Assembly (NCBI GenBank): GCA_964435165.1 | Contig: CAYSXY010000023.1 | Coordinates: 1 to 32,481, forward strand | Reading direction: 5' to 3' | Origin: CAYSXY01 sp964435165 | Lineage (GTDB): Bacteria; Pseudomonadota; Alphaproteobacteria; Rickettsiales; RI-342 | Length of the DNA: 32,481 bases | Part shown: in pieces, positions 1-7,599 of the stretch | Position numbering within the stretch: the first letter of the stretch is position 1 | Layout: the number at the start of each line of letters is the position of its first letter | Position numbers and translations under genes: made by a program | Notes under the pieces: generated by a model | Told to the model about the DNA's origin: nothing | The model's database searches: none | Seen by the model: the letters and a program-made list of their open reading frames with translations, nothing else

Positions 1-19
1 GGGTTTAATATGTAGCGAC

Positions 20-48
20 ATGAAACTGTCATGTGCAGAAATTATAAT
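20..48 (+). promoter_or_regulatory. Putative sigma-70 promoter with overlapping inverted repeat
   Basis: A perfect TATAAT at 43-48 lies 17 bases after ATGAAA (20-25, 4 of 6 matches to TTGACA). The expected start point, near 55, is about 23 bases before the ATG at 78. An inverted repeat, ACATGA-AACTG-TCATGT (18-34), covers the -35 box and spacer, where a repressor site would be expected. Motifs were read by eye; the operator role is inference. Confidence 0.45.
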
Positions 49-77
49 AAAAACATACAATGTAGACTGGTCTTGGA

Positions 78-734
78 ATGTCAGTTCCTTTTCTGGAAAA
101 AGCAGACGGGCCGCAAAGTGTCGGCACCAATGAATATCATCACATGCGATCAGATGATCCTACGCCCCATGTCGCCGACCATGTGAGCCATTGCTGTGTC
201 GGATTTATCGAGGGGCCGACCGCTGTAGAAGGATTGCACGTCAAGACAGCGTTGCATATGTCAGGCGCTCAAAGCCGTTGGAATAATGTGATCGTGCCTG
301 AGATCACGGAGTGGATAGAAGCTAATTTTCCTGATCCTGAGAGAACGACTATCATACTGGCAGGGCAGCAGGAAGATACACTTTCAGAGTTACAAGAGCG
401 CCATGGACATGCCTTTGTAAAACAGACGAATAAAGATTCCTTGGCAGAAGCGCTGGAAGAATTAGGGTACGAAGTACATGTGATTCCGCCAGTGCCGCTG
501 CCAAACAATATGTCATCATGGCATATTGAGTATCAAGGCGAAGGTATTGTGCATTTTCAACATTCTCAAAACCCTGATCTGCAGCACAGTTTTGAGTGTA
601 GAGATGGTAGGGTAGAGGAAGTAGTCAATGTTGAATCGGCATTGCAGTTAGAAAATATGACGATGATTCCCGAAACATATGGCCGGGGCGCATGGCACGA
701 AAAGGGAGCGGAACAGGCTGCTTACATCTCATAA
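78..734 (+). CDS. Hypothetical protein, 218 residues
   Basis: I do not recognise this protein. It is soluble-looking, with no signal peptide or membrane segment, and is acidic and rich in His, Glu and Gln. The first 40 residues look poorly ordered. Residues 65-140 look like an alternating alpha/beta fold, with a hydrophobic strand IILAG near 92-96 and a second near 130-137 ending in a Pro-rich turn (IPPVPLP). A Cys-Cys pair sits near residue 39. The ATG at 78 follows a good promoter-like sequence, but the ribosome site is weak. The gene ends two bases before the next small gene, so the two are probably co-transcribed. Codon use and base composition resemble the neighbours, though slightly more AT-rich. 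No function is assigned. Confidence 0.6.
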   Translation: MSVPFLEKADGPQSVGTNEYHHMRSDDPTPHVADHVSHCCVGFIEGPTAVEGLHVKTALHMSGAQSRWNNVIVPEITEWIEANFPDPERTTIILAGQQEDTLSELQERHGHAFVKQTNKDSLAEALEELGYEVHVIPPVPLPNNMSSWHIEYQGEGIVHFQHSQNPDLQHSFECRDGRVEEVVNVESALQLENMTMIPETYGRGAWHEKGAEQAAYIS

Positions 735-736
735 CC

Positions 737-1042
737 ATGAAATTTACTGACAAAATATTATACGAAAAAAATGATGCGATCATCCTGGTAACTGGGCATT
801 TGGGTGATGGCAGTCGATGCTATGCATATATTCGAGTAACAAGAAAGTCAGAGCAGTCTCTGAAAAATGCCTGTGAAAATAACAGGCCAATAGAGTTAAA
901 CTCTCTTGGCGATATCTTACTTGGCGGTCCCGGGTTGCCCGGCACAGCCGAGCAATCATATATGGAAACACACTATCAGTTTGATCACCGTTCTTTGATC
1001 GAACGCGGTCTCATTAAAAAAGACAATAATGATAACGAGTGA
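737..1042 (+). CDS. Small hypothetical protein, 101 residues
   Basis: This is an unrecognised small soluble protein. I start it at the ATG at 737, two bases after the preceding stop (TAA 732-734). The frame is open further upstream, to 692, but only inside the preceding gene. Visible features are an N-terminal beta-rich stretch (KNDAIILVTGHLGDG), a YAYIRV strand, and a segment around residues 55-70 (ELNSLGDILLGGPGLPG). The pattern L-x-x-x-G-x-I-L-x-x-G-x-G-x-P is seen in several small conserved bacterial proteins of unknown role; that resemblance is from memory only. The stop (1040-1042) directly abuts the stop of the convergent deacylase gene at 1043. It probably forms a two-gene unit with the upstream gene. 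Confidence 0.6.
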   Translation: MKFTDKILYEKNDAIILVTGHLGDGSRCYAYIRVTRKSEQSLKNACENNRPIELNSLGDILLGGPGLPGTAEQSYMETHYQFDHRSLIERGLIKKDNNDNE

Positions 1043-2782
1043 TTACCCTGCTTGTCTCATATCGCCTGCATAGGCAGCCTCTATACCACCTTCAATCAAA
1101 TATCGTTCGGCAGCCGTTTGTTCCGGCGTGTCGGCATAATGCACCGGGGCGAGGGCGCTGAGCTCATCTGCGCGTTCCGGGCACCAGTGGGCAGGGAAGA
1201 ACACAGCTTCAGTCTGCCCGGCGCGGATGCGCGGGCTGGCCGGGCCCATTTCCAAAAAGGCATCATAGGGCAGAATGGTCACAAATTGCCCATCATCAGA
1301 TACGGACAGGACTTCCCCGGCACGCATGGCCTGAAAGGGGCCGATACGTGAAATCATGTCACCACGAATATTCGGTTTATCTTCAATCGGAATACCTTTA
1401 GCGGCGGACATGTCTTTGATACGCTCAAACACTTCCATAGTGCGCGCATTGCCAATGTCCACCTCCGGGCCATGAATCAGCCAGAAATCCTGAGTAGCGA
1501 CCTGCTCCAGATAATCCGGCTGGCGTGTTTTCAGCGTCAGCATTTGATCCTGAAACGCTGCCATGGCGATATCATCTGTCGTGTCAGGAATAGAGAGGGC
1601 AGCCCAGTCAGCAAGCGGAATGGTGATGGCGTCCATCTCGGCAAATTGACCATAGCTTTCGGCCATTTGTTTCGCCGGGTGGAAGAGGGGGCGGGTATTG
1701 CCATAATAACCGGGCTCAATCCCATTCTCGATGGCGGGCAGTTCATATAATGGCTCGTCAACGCCGTGATACAGGCTTTGATTGATAAAGACACGCAGGG
1801 CACGGGCGCAGCCTTCAAAGGTGGTGTGTGACAAATGCGGGCCGCCGCCTTCATAGGCAAAGCGTTGATGTGTTTCCTGATGGTTGCCACGGGGATATCC
1901 GGCAATGCCGTCACCATCCATGGCGATCATCATATCGAGCAGCACAAAGGCGGAACCGGTCTGCCGGGCAAAATCATCGACGCTTGCGCGTACCTTATCT
2001 TCATATTGCTGCGAAATATCGAGATCAGCCGGGCCAGACATGATGACCAGACCGTCGGGTGAATCTTGTGAGATCGTATGAAAATCCATCACTTTGCCGT
2101 CGGTGCGCCCCAGAATATTATGTTCCAGCAGCAGTGCGCGATAGGCATGCGGGCCTAATTCCTCGCGAATAGCCTGTAACTGCTCGCGAAAAAACCCCTG
2201 CTGTGCAGCGCTAAGGCCCTGTTCACCAGCAACCTGTCGCGCTGCCTTTGCCTCGTCCAATTCGGTCATGAGTCGCTCAAGCCGACCATGCATCTCGGTG
2301 GGGATGCGGTTGTAGTTTTTGCCTTCATAGGCACGAAGATCATAGAAATCTTCTTCATTTTGCCGCGTTAACGTGTCATGCTCTTCAATGAAATTCAGGC
2401 ATTTGCGCACCTGCGAGACTTCACCGCCCATGCAAAGATAGACCGTGCCGTCCGGGCGGACACCATTACGCCAGTCATCCATGAACTGTTCATACGCGTA
2501 AAGGCCCGAGAGTTCATTATGGTGGGTGCAGGCTGTCATCGCCACGCTATGTTCTGGCGTGTCTTTCTCCGGATTGCCCGAGAATTTGAGCGCACCGGGA
2601 ATCATCTCACCGGTAAATTCATCCATAACCGGGGAGACATTCGGACCGAACGCTGCCTGAATGCGTGCTGTGTACGCCTCTACGGTCTCGTTCGCTGACC
2701 GGTCAAACCAGTCAAGCGTATGTTGCAGGCCAAAAATATCCTGGCGGATGGTTTGATAATGTTCGGCAATCGATAATGACAT
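1043..2782 (-). CDS. Zinc-dependent deacylase/carboxypeptidase-like protein (AstE/aspartoacylase, M14 type)
   Basis: A 579-residue soluble protein with the metal and active-site pattern of the succinylglutamate desuccinylase/aspartoacylase branch of M14 zinc peptidases. H87-x-x-E90 in TACTHHNELSG matches the family's T-H-G-N-E; H235 in VMDFHT is the third zinc ligand (usually D-L-H-T). N158-R159 (NYNRIP) matches the substrate-binding N-R, and E311 in YEGGGP fits the catalytic glutamate. These are direct readings; the substrate is unknown and could be an N-acyl amino acid or a small amidated compound. The protein is longer than AstE (about 320 residues): it carries extra N-terminal sequence, a charged helical insertion near 165-215, and a C-terminal beta-rich domain (about 470-560). 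It is transcribed away from mscS, with a 16-base palindrome 34 bases upstream of its start. No arginine-succinyltransferase genes are nearby. Confidence 0.7.
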   Translation of the reverse strand: MSLSIAEHYQTIRQDIFGLQHTLDWFDRSANETVEAYTARIQAAFGPNVSPVMDEFTGEMIPGALKFSGNPEKDTPEHSVAMTACTHHNELSGLYAYEQFMDDWRNGVRPDGTVYLCMGGEVSQVRKCLNFIEEHDTLTRQNEEDFYDLRAYEGKNYNRIPTEMHGRLERLMTELDEAKAARQVAGEQGLSAAQQGFFREQLQAIREELGPHAYRALLLEHNILGRTDGKVMDFHTISQDSPDGLVIMSGPADLDISQQYEDKVRASVDDFARQTGSAFVLLDMMIAMDGDGIAGYPRGNHQETHQRFAYEGGGPHLSHTTFEGCARALRVFINQSLYHGVDEPLYELPAIENGIEPGYYGNTRPLFHPAKQMAESYGQFAEMDAITIPLADWAALSIPDTTDDIAMAAFQDQMLTLKTRQPDYLEQVATQDFWLIHGPEVDIGNARTMEVFERIKDMSAAKGIPIEDKPNIRGDMISRIGPFQAMRAGEVLSVSDDGQFVTILPYDAFLEMGPASPRIRAGQTEAVFFPAHWCPERADELSALAPVHYADTPEQTAAERYLIEGGIEAAYAGDMRQAG

Positions 2783-2815
2783 GAATACCCCTCTATCACC
2801 ATGGTGTGTAAATTT

Positions 2816-2831
2816 TTTAACCTTGGTTAAA
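2816..2831. promoter_or_regulatory. Perfect 16-base palindrome, putative operator
   Basis: TTTAACCTTGGTTAAA is a perfect dyad in the gap between the divergently transcribed deacylase gene (start 2782) and mscS (start 3002). It lies 34-49 bases upstream of the deacylase start codon, in the normal promoter zone. Symmetry and position suggest a regulator binding site; no regulator gene adjoins it, and the role is inferred. Confidence 0.45.
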
Positions 2832-3001
2832 GGGCGGGAGTGAAAGCGGCAACTAAAAAATGCTGTAGAAGTTCGATAGAAGTGTTAAATCACGGCGAAA
2901 AAACAATTTTTGCTGTGGAACTTCCTTTTTTTGTGTATGAGCACTGGGTGATAGCGGTAAAAACGCAACAACAAAGAAACGAAACAGACAGGAGATGGGT
3001 G

Positions 3002-3847
3002 ATGACCCCCGAAATGAATGTGGATATGAGTGTCATTGAAGCCTATGCCCTAGAATATGGTATGAGTATTCTCGGCGCGCTGGCCATTTTTATCATTGGT
3101 AAATGGGCGGCAAAATTGCTGACTTCCGGCATACGCCGCGCCATGACGCGCGCCAATGTCGATGCGACGATTGTGTCGTTCGCCGGTAACATTATTTACG
3201 GCATTGCACTGGCCTTCGTGGTCATTGCCATGCTGAGCAATCTGGGCATTGAAACAACCTCGTTGGCAGCGATTATTGCCGCCGCCGGTCTTGCCATTGG
3301 CCTGGCGCTGCAAGGTTCGCTCTCCAACTTTGCCGCAGGGGTTATGGTGATTTTGTTCCGCCCGTTCAAAATCGGCGACTTTATCGAAGCGGCCGGTACC
3401 AGCGGGACGGTCAAAGATATCAGCATTTTCACCACCACCTTGAAAACACCGGATAATAAAACGATTATTGTTCCTAACAGCAATATCACCAGCGATAACA
3501 TCACCAATTTCTCGACTGAGAAGCAACGCCGTATCGATATGGTGGTGGGCGTCAGCTATAATGACGATTTACAGAAGGTCACCAAAGTGCTGGAGAAAAT
3601 CGTTGAGAGTGATGAGCGTATTCTGAAAGACCCGGCGGTGACCATTGCCGTGTCGGAACTGGCCGATAGCAGCGTTAATTTTGTTGTGCGCCCGTGGGTT
3701 GCGTCGTCTGATTTCTGGGCAGTCAAATTTGATCTGACCCAACGCATTAAGGAAACTTTCGACAAGGAAGGCATTTCTATCCCATTCCCGCAGCAGGATG
3801 TCTATATGCATTCGGTGAATGATAATCTGCAGGCGAAAGCTGCCTGA
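3002..3847 (+). CDS. mscS: Small-conductance mechanosensitive channel, MscS family
   Basis: A 281-residue inner-membrane channel that opens under membrane tension during hypo-osmotic shock; E. coli MscS is 286 residues. I start it at the ATG at 3002 because AGGAGA (2990-2995) lies just upstream. The frame stays open to 2840, but that extension has no ribosome site and no family match. TM1 is about 20-40, TM2 62-80 and TM3 87-125. The pore-lining helix is the Ala/Gly-rich AAIIAAAGLAIGLALQG followed by SLSNFAAGVMVILFRPFKIGD, which is diagnostic of the family. The cytoplasmic beta domain shows the conserved VPNSNITSDNITNFS, and the C-terminal alpha/beta domain ends near 275. It stands alone and is followed by a terminator-like hairpin at 3909. 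Confidence 0.95.
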   Translation: MTPEMNVDMSVIEAYALEYGMSILGALAIFIIGKWAAKLLTSGIRRAMTRANVDATIVSFAGNIIYGIALAFVVIAMLSNLGIETTSLAAIIAAAGLAIGLALQGSLSNFAAGVMVILFRPFKIGDFIEAAGTSGTVKDISIFTTTLKTPDNKTIIVPNSNITSDNITNFSTEKQRRIDMVVGVSYNDDLQKVTKVLEKIVESDERILKDPAVTIAVSELADSSVNFVVRPWVASSDFWAVKFDLTQRIKETFDKEGISIPFPQQDVYMHSVNDNLQAKAA

Positions 3848-3893
3848 TCATCAAATGGCGTGCTCGCTTACACGCTTATGAAATGATGTTATA

Positions 3894-6704
3894 TTAAAAA
3901 ACGTGATTCAGCCGGAGGACGAATAATCCTTCGGCTGTTTCTGTTTCAGCCGTTGGTGCATTGAAGCGCAACAACCCCCCAGTATGTAAAGCGGTGCGAT
4001 GACTAAAGGGCAGCGCATAGTAGGCTTCCACATCGACAGGCCGCTCACGCTCGGCCAGATTAATCGCTAGCTGGTCATAAAAAACCTGCCCGCCAAGGTC
4101 ACGACCTGTTGGCAGGGTCAGCGATGCATGGCCACTCACCGTATGCATGGGCTGGGAGATGCTGACGGCGAGGCGATCATCATGCCCCAGTACCTGCTCA
4201 CTGGTCAGGCCGAGCATAAAATGCTCACTACGCAGGGAGGAGAAGGCAAGTAATCCATTCGCCTCTTCTTGCTCTGTGATGGTTTGTCCATAATGACCGA
4301 AAAGATGGGTGGTGGCGGAAAGACTGTAACGGGCACCCAGTGAGGCAAACCAACTCTGGCTGCCGCCAAGCGCAAACGCACCGCTGCCGGAGGAGCCCAA
4401 CACACTATCGGCTTCACGCATCATGCCAAATTGGATCCCGACCAGTGCCTGCTCACTTAGCTGGTACAGGCCATGGCCCACCATCCCATGGGCTTCCAGG
4501 CTGTGATAATCGGCAATCGTGCTGTTGTAGGGCATCGAATGAAAACTACCCACATGAAGCTGCAGCCGTTCAAGCGGGTGCCAATGATGATGAATGCTCT
4601 GTGCCAGACGGGCAACACTCAACGCTCCGCTGCCATGTGCATCGCGCTGGAGTGAGGGAGCGGTATAACCCAGTGCGCGGGCGAAGCTGAAGCTTTCGCT
4701 GGCGGGCTGGTTGAATTTTAAGATTGTATGGCTATCGCCCAGATGTTGATGGACGGTCATGGCCTTTGTCCAGTGATTCTCGTCGGCTTCCGGAGTGACC
4801 TCTGGCGGGAGGTAATGATCGGTCAGGCTGATGTGAAGATCGGGAGATATCTGCTGTATGGTGTGACGATCCGGATGGTGGAAATGGCGCAGGCGGGTAA
4901 AATGATCCTGACGTACACCCTGCATATGCGTCAATGCGCCCAATGACAATGAATAGGGGCGTTTGTAATCGTCAAGCACCTGCAGACGCACCGTTCGCTG
5001 ATCAATAATACCGTGCAGGGCAGGCCCGGCGGAGAGAATCGTCTCCCGTACCGATGCCAGAGCGCTGTCAACAGACCCTCCCGTGGCAATGGTGACGTCA
5101 CCAATTGGCTGTGTTGCCCGTTCCAGATTGATCAGACCATGGCCATAGACATCGTCAACCCCGCTTTCACCCAGATCATCAGCGGTGGTAAGCAGAATCT
5201 GTACGACTTCTTCCGGCGTCAGGTTCGGAAAGGCCTGCAACAGGACGGCGGCTGCTCCTGCGACATGAGGCGCCGCAAAGGAAGTACCATCCAGAGGGAT
5301 GTAACGATCACGATCTTCATCCAGCACATCATTGGAGGCGGCGGTGGTAATCACGGCTTCACCGGGAGCCGCGAGGCAGAATGCCTGGGCAATGCCGCAG
5401 CGATTGCTGAAAGAAGAAATAGTGTTGCTGCTATCGACAGAGACGACGGCTAGCCAGAGTGGTTCAAATTCCGGGAAATAGACAGGAATCCCTGCCGTCA
5501 GGCTCACTTCCGGGATACCTTCATTCCCGGCGGCAAAGACAGTGATGATATCATTATCGACAGCATTGGCATGCGCTTCCAGCTGGTTGGGTATTAATTG
5601 GGCAATTAAATCACGGTCGACGAGTGGGTCGTCAATGGCAATGCTCGCGCCCCAGCTATTATTAATCACCCGGGCGCCGGATTCCACAGCGGCGTTGAGT
5701 GCGGAGGGAACAATAATGTCGGTTCCGTTGCCGACAGCACCGCTGGAATCACCGGCACGGATGGCTAAAATACCGGCATCCGGCGCGACCCCGACAATAC
5801 CGCTGCCATTAACGGAGGCCGCGATAATCCCTGCCACTGCCGTTCCGTGGCTGCGTGCAGGCCCCTGTCCTTCAGGATTGGGATTGCTGTCATTATCAAA
5901 CACATCAATACCGCCGGAGACAATATTGTTCACCAGGTCAGGATGCGACAGATCAACACCGCTATCGATCACCGCTACGGTAACACCGCTACCGGTATAT
6001 CCCCGCTCATGCGCTGTCTGGGCCTGGATGTTTTGAATCGCATATTGCCCGGTATATTCATTATTTTCAGCCGGTGCCGCAGGCGGCGCTGAAGGCGAAT
6101 CATCATCATTCAACACCGTGTAAGCATAGGCCGCTCCGCCGACGCCGGCCAGCACCGCCCCGCCGATCAACACTGGCTTGACCCACCCGGCCGTGCCCGT
6201 ACCTTCCGGCATGGCGACAGGTTGGGTGCGTAATCGTTGCAGTTCGTAGCGACGCACATCGCGTAAGAGATGACTCCATTGGCGCTGAGGAAACCCGGCA
6301 CGCACCGCGCCATATCGCAATAACAGGCTGGCTGCGGGAATATGCTGTTTGTTATAGGCAATCATGAGGGGAGTAACGCCATTGGGGCCGGCAAGATTAG
6401 GATTCGCACCTTGCACCAGCAGTAATTCCATCACGCTGATATTGCCCTGGTAGGTCGCATACATCAGAGGGGTGCGCTGATAACGATCAAATCCATTGAG
6501 TGCGCTCCCGCTATCCAGTAAGGCCTGAATAGTCTCAACATCATTGCTAAGAATAGCGGCAATCAATGGCTGTGACCCAGTCTGGCCATAGGCGGTAGAG
6601 GTGCTGACCGGGGCCATGCCAACCATGATCGCCATGAGAATAACGCAGAGCACATGCCGGAGAGCATGCATAGGTGGGCAGAATTGGACGAGCGTAGTAG
6701 CCAT
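3894..6704 (-). CDS. Exported ankyrin-repeat / subtilisin-like serine protease with C-terminal beta-barrel-like domain
   Basis: A 936-residue protein with several domains. A signal-like hydrophobic segment covers residues 13-40, ending near AYGQ. Starting at Met12 (position 6671) would give a more typical signal peptide; neither start has a clear ribosome site. Residues 45-135 hold about three ankyrin repeats (RTPLMYATYQGN, GVTPLMIAYNKQ). A Gly/Ala-rich hydrophobic segment lies at 174-197. The S8 subtilisin domain spans about 225-530, with D247 (VAVIDSGVD), H286 (SHGTAVAG), oxyanion N393 (AAGNEG) and S475 (GTSFAAPHVAG), so the catalytic set is complete. Residues 600-936 contain alternating strands and end in aromatic Phe (LRLNHVF), typical of outer-membrane barrels, which suggests an autotransporter-like surface protease. 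Peptidase activity is confidently inferred; surface location is inference. The upstream minus-strand neighbour is the ceramidase-family gene, 80 bases away. Confidence 0.85.
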   Translation of the reverse strand: MATTLVQFCPPMHALRHVLCVILMAIMVGMAPVSTSTAYGQTGSQPLIAAILSNDVETIQALLDSGSALNGFDRYQRTPLMYATYQGNISVMELLLVQGANPNLAGPNGVTPLMIAYNKQHIPAASLLLRYGAVRAGFPQRQWSHLLRDVRRYELQRLRTQPVAMPEGTGTAGWVKPVLIGGAVLAGVGGAAYAYTVLNDDDSPSAPPAAPAENNEYTGQYAIQNIQAQTAHERGYTGSGVTVAVIDSGVDLSHPDLVNNIVSGGIDVFDNDSNPNPEGQGPARSHGTAVAGIIAASVNGSGIVGVAPDAGILAIRAGDSSGAVGNGTDIIVPSALNAAVESGARVINNSWGASIAIDDPLVDRDLIAQLIPNQLEAHANAVDNDIITVFAAGNEGIPEVSLTAGIPVYFPEFEPLWLAVVSVDSSNTISSFSNRCGIAQAFCLAAPGEAVITTAASNDVLDEDRDRYIPLDGTSFAAPHVAGAAAVLLQAFPNLTPEEVVQILLTTADDLGESGVDDVYGHGLINLERATQPIGDVTIATGGSVDSALASVRETILSAGPALHGIIDQRTVRLQVLDDYKRPYSLSLGALTHMQGVRQDHFTRLRHFHHPDRHTIQQISPDLHISLTDHYLPPEVTPEADENHWTKAMTVHQHLGDSHTILKFNQPASESFSFARALGYTAPSLQRDAHGSGALSVARLAQSIHHHWHPLERLQLHVGSFHSMPYNSTIADYHSLEAHGMVGHGLYQLSEQALVGIQFGMMREADSVLGSSGSGAFALGGSQSWFASLGARYSLSATTHLFGHYGQTITEQEEANGLLAFSSLRSEHFMLGLTSEQVLGHDDRLAVSISQPMHTVSGHASLTLPTGRDLGGQVFYDQLAINLAERERPVDVEAYYALPFSHRTALHTGGLLRFNAPTAETETAEGLFVLRLNHVF
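3909..3937 (+). terminator. Rho-independent terminator for mscS, inside the 3' end of the convergent gene
   Basis: Bases 3909-3919 pair with 3927-3937 over 11 base pairs (one G-U) around the seven-base loop CGAATAA, and TTTCTGTTT follows. It lies 62 bases after the mscS stop, on the same strand. The hairpin falls inside the last codons of the convergent subtilase gene (stop at 3894-3896), so it also encodes part of that protein's C-terminal beta strand. Confidence 0.55.
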
Positions 6705-6784
6705 TAATTTTTCTTATCGGGTCAATGATGCTGGATGCACCATAGCGTTAAAAATTTAATGGCTGCTAAAGGATTGGTTTCACT

Positions 6785-7456
6785 TTAATGAATTTTAGAT
6801 GGCATTTTCCATATTAACATCAAGCCCTTCAACACCAGATAGATCATCAGGCCGTTGAATATATGCCAGAGAAAATGAGTGCCGGGGGACCACTCAGCGC
6901 ACCAGGCCATATCGACGGAACGAAAAAACAATGAAACCACAAAAATCAGACCCGCAGCCCAAAAATATCGGGCATGAATGATGCCCTGACGAGAGAGCCA
7001 TACGCCCATGCCAAGCAGGTATAAGGCGGTTGAGAAATAGCCGGTAGAGCCGTTGAAACTACCGGGAGGAAAAGAAGATTCAATGACCCAGGTCACGAGT
7101 AAGAAGCTGGCCAGTATGAGCACCGTTTTCACCCAGCGATACTGCATCGCCAGTCTGGCAAAAGCGGTGAGAAAGACGAATTGAAACAATATAATCGGAA
7201 TAACATCGGCCAGCATGGCCCAGCCCGTAGCCACCGTGTGAAACAAGGCACTACCGATGCCAATGCAGAATGCCAGCACAATGAGCAATGGAAAATAGGC
7301 TGGAGGCTGATGCGGCAGCAATTCACGTCGATAGAACCGAAGGCCGATATAGGCAGCCGCAATAAATGCCATGTTCGTCACAGCATTGAGCGGTTCGGCC
7401 CAGATGCCGGGGCCCAGCCGCTCACAATAAATATCAATCGAATCGTGCAGTGCCAT
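6785..7456 (-). CDS. Ceramidase-family (alkaline ceramidase-like) integral membrane protein
   Basis: A 223-residue protein with about seven hydrophobic helices. It matches the alkaline ceramidase family (CREST superfamily), which cleaves the amide bond of ceramides at a membrane-embedded zinc site. The N-terminal signature is IDIYCER...WAEPLNAVTN. H73 (ALFHT), D84 (LADVIP), and H194 with H198 (HFLWHIFNG) reproduce the active-site spacing of human ACER3 as I recall it: 11 residues from His to Asp and 4 between the last two His. Bacterial members are common in Alphaproteobacteria but poorly characterised, so the substrate could be another amide or a sphingolipid. It lies upstream of, and in the same direction as, the subtilase gene and divergent from the gene at 7600. 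The ATG at 7456 has a modest ribosome site (AGGG, slightly distant). Confidence 0.8.
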   Translation of the reverse strand: MALHDSIDIYCERLGPGIWAEPLNAVTNMAFIAAAYIGLRFYRRELLPHQPPAYFPLLIVLAFCIGIGSALFHTVATGWAMLADVIPIILFQFVFLTAFARLAMQYRWVKTVLILASFLLVTWVIESSFPPGSFNGSTGYFSTALYLLGMGVWLSRQGIIHARYFWAAGLIFVVSLFFRSVDMAWCAEWSPGTHFLWHIFNGLMIYLVLKGLMLIWKMPSKIH

Positions 7457-7599
7457 ATGATGTGCTTACCCTGTGAAATGAAGCGATGTGGTCAGACTAT
7501 CGTCTTTATAGAACAAATCTTTACATGACAAAAATCCTTAACTAATTCCTCTGCAGAGCCTAGTACAAAAACATTGGCGTGTAACGAGAGCATGATTGA

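Noticed and set aside
78..734. Possible CheD-like relation of the 218-residue protein (Cys...His pattern near residues 39-55)
   Set aside because: The spacing and surrounding residues do not match the CheD signature well enough, and no chemotaxis gene is nearby.
2840..3001. 54-codon upstream extension of mscS
   Set aside because: The added residues have no family match and no ribosome site, whereas AGGAGA precedes the internal ATG at 3002.
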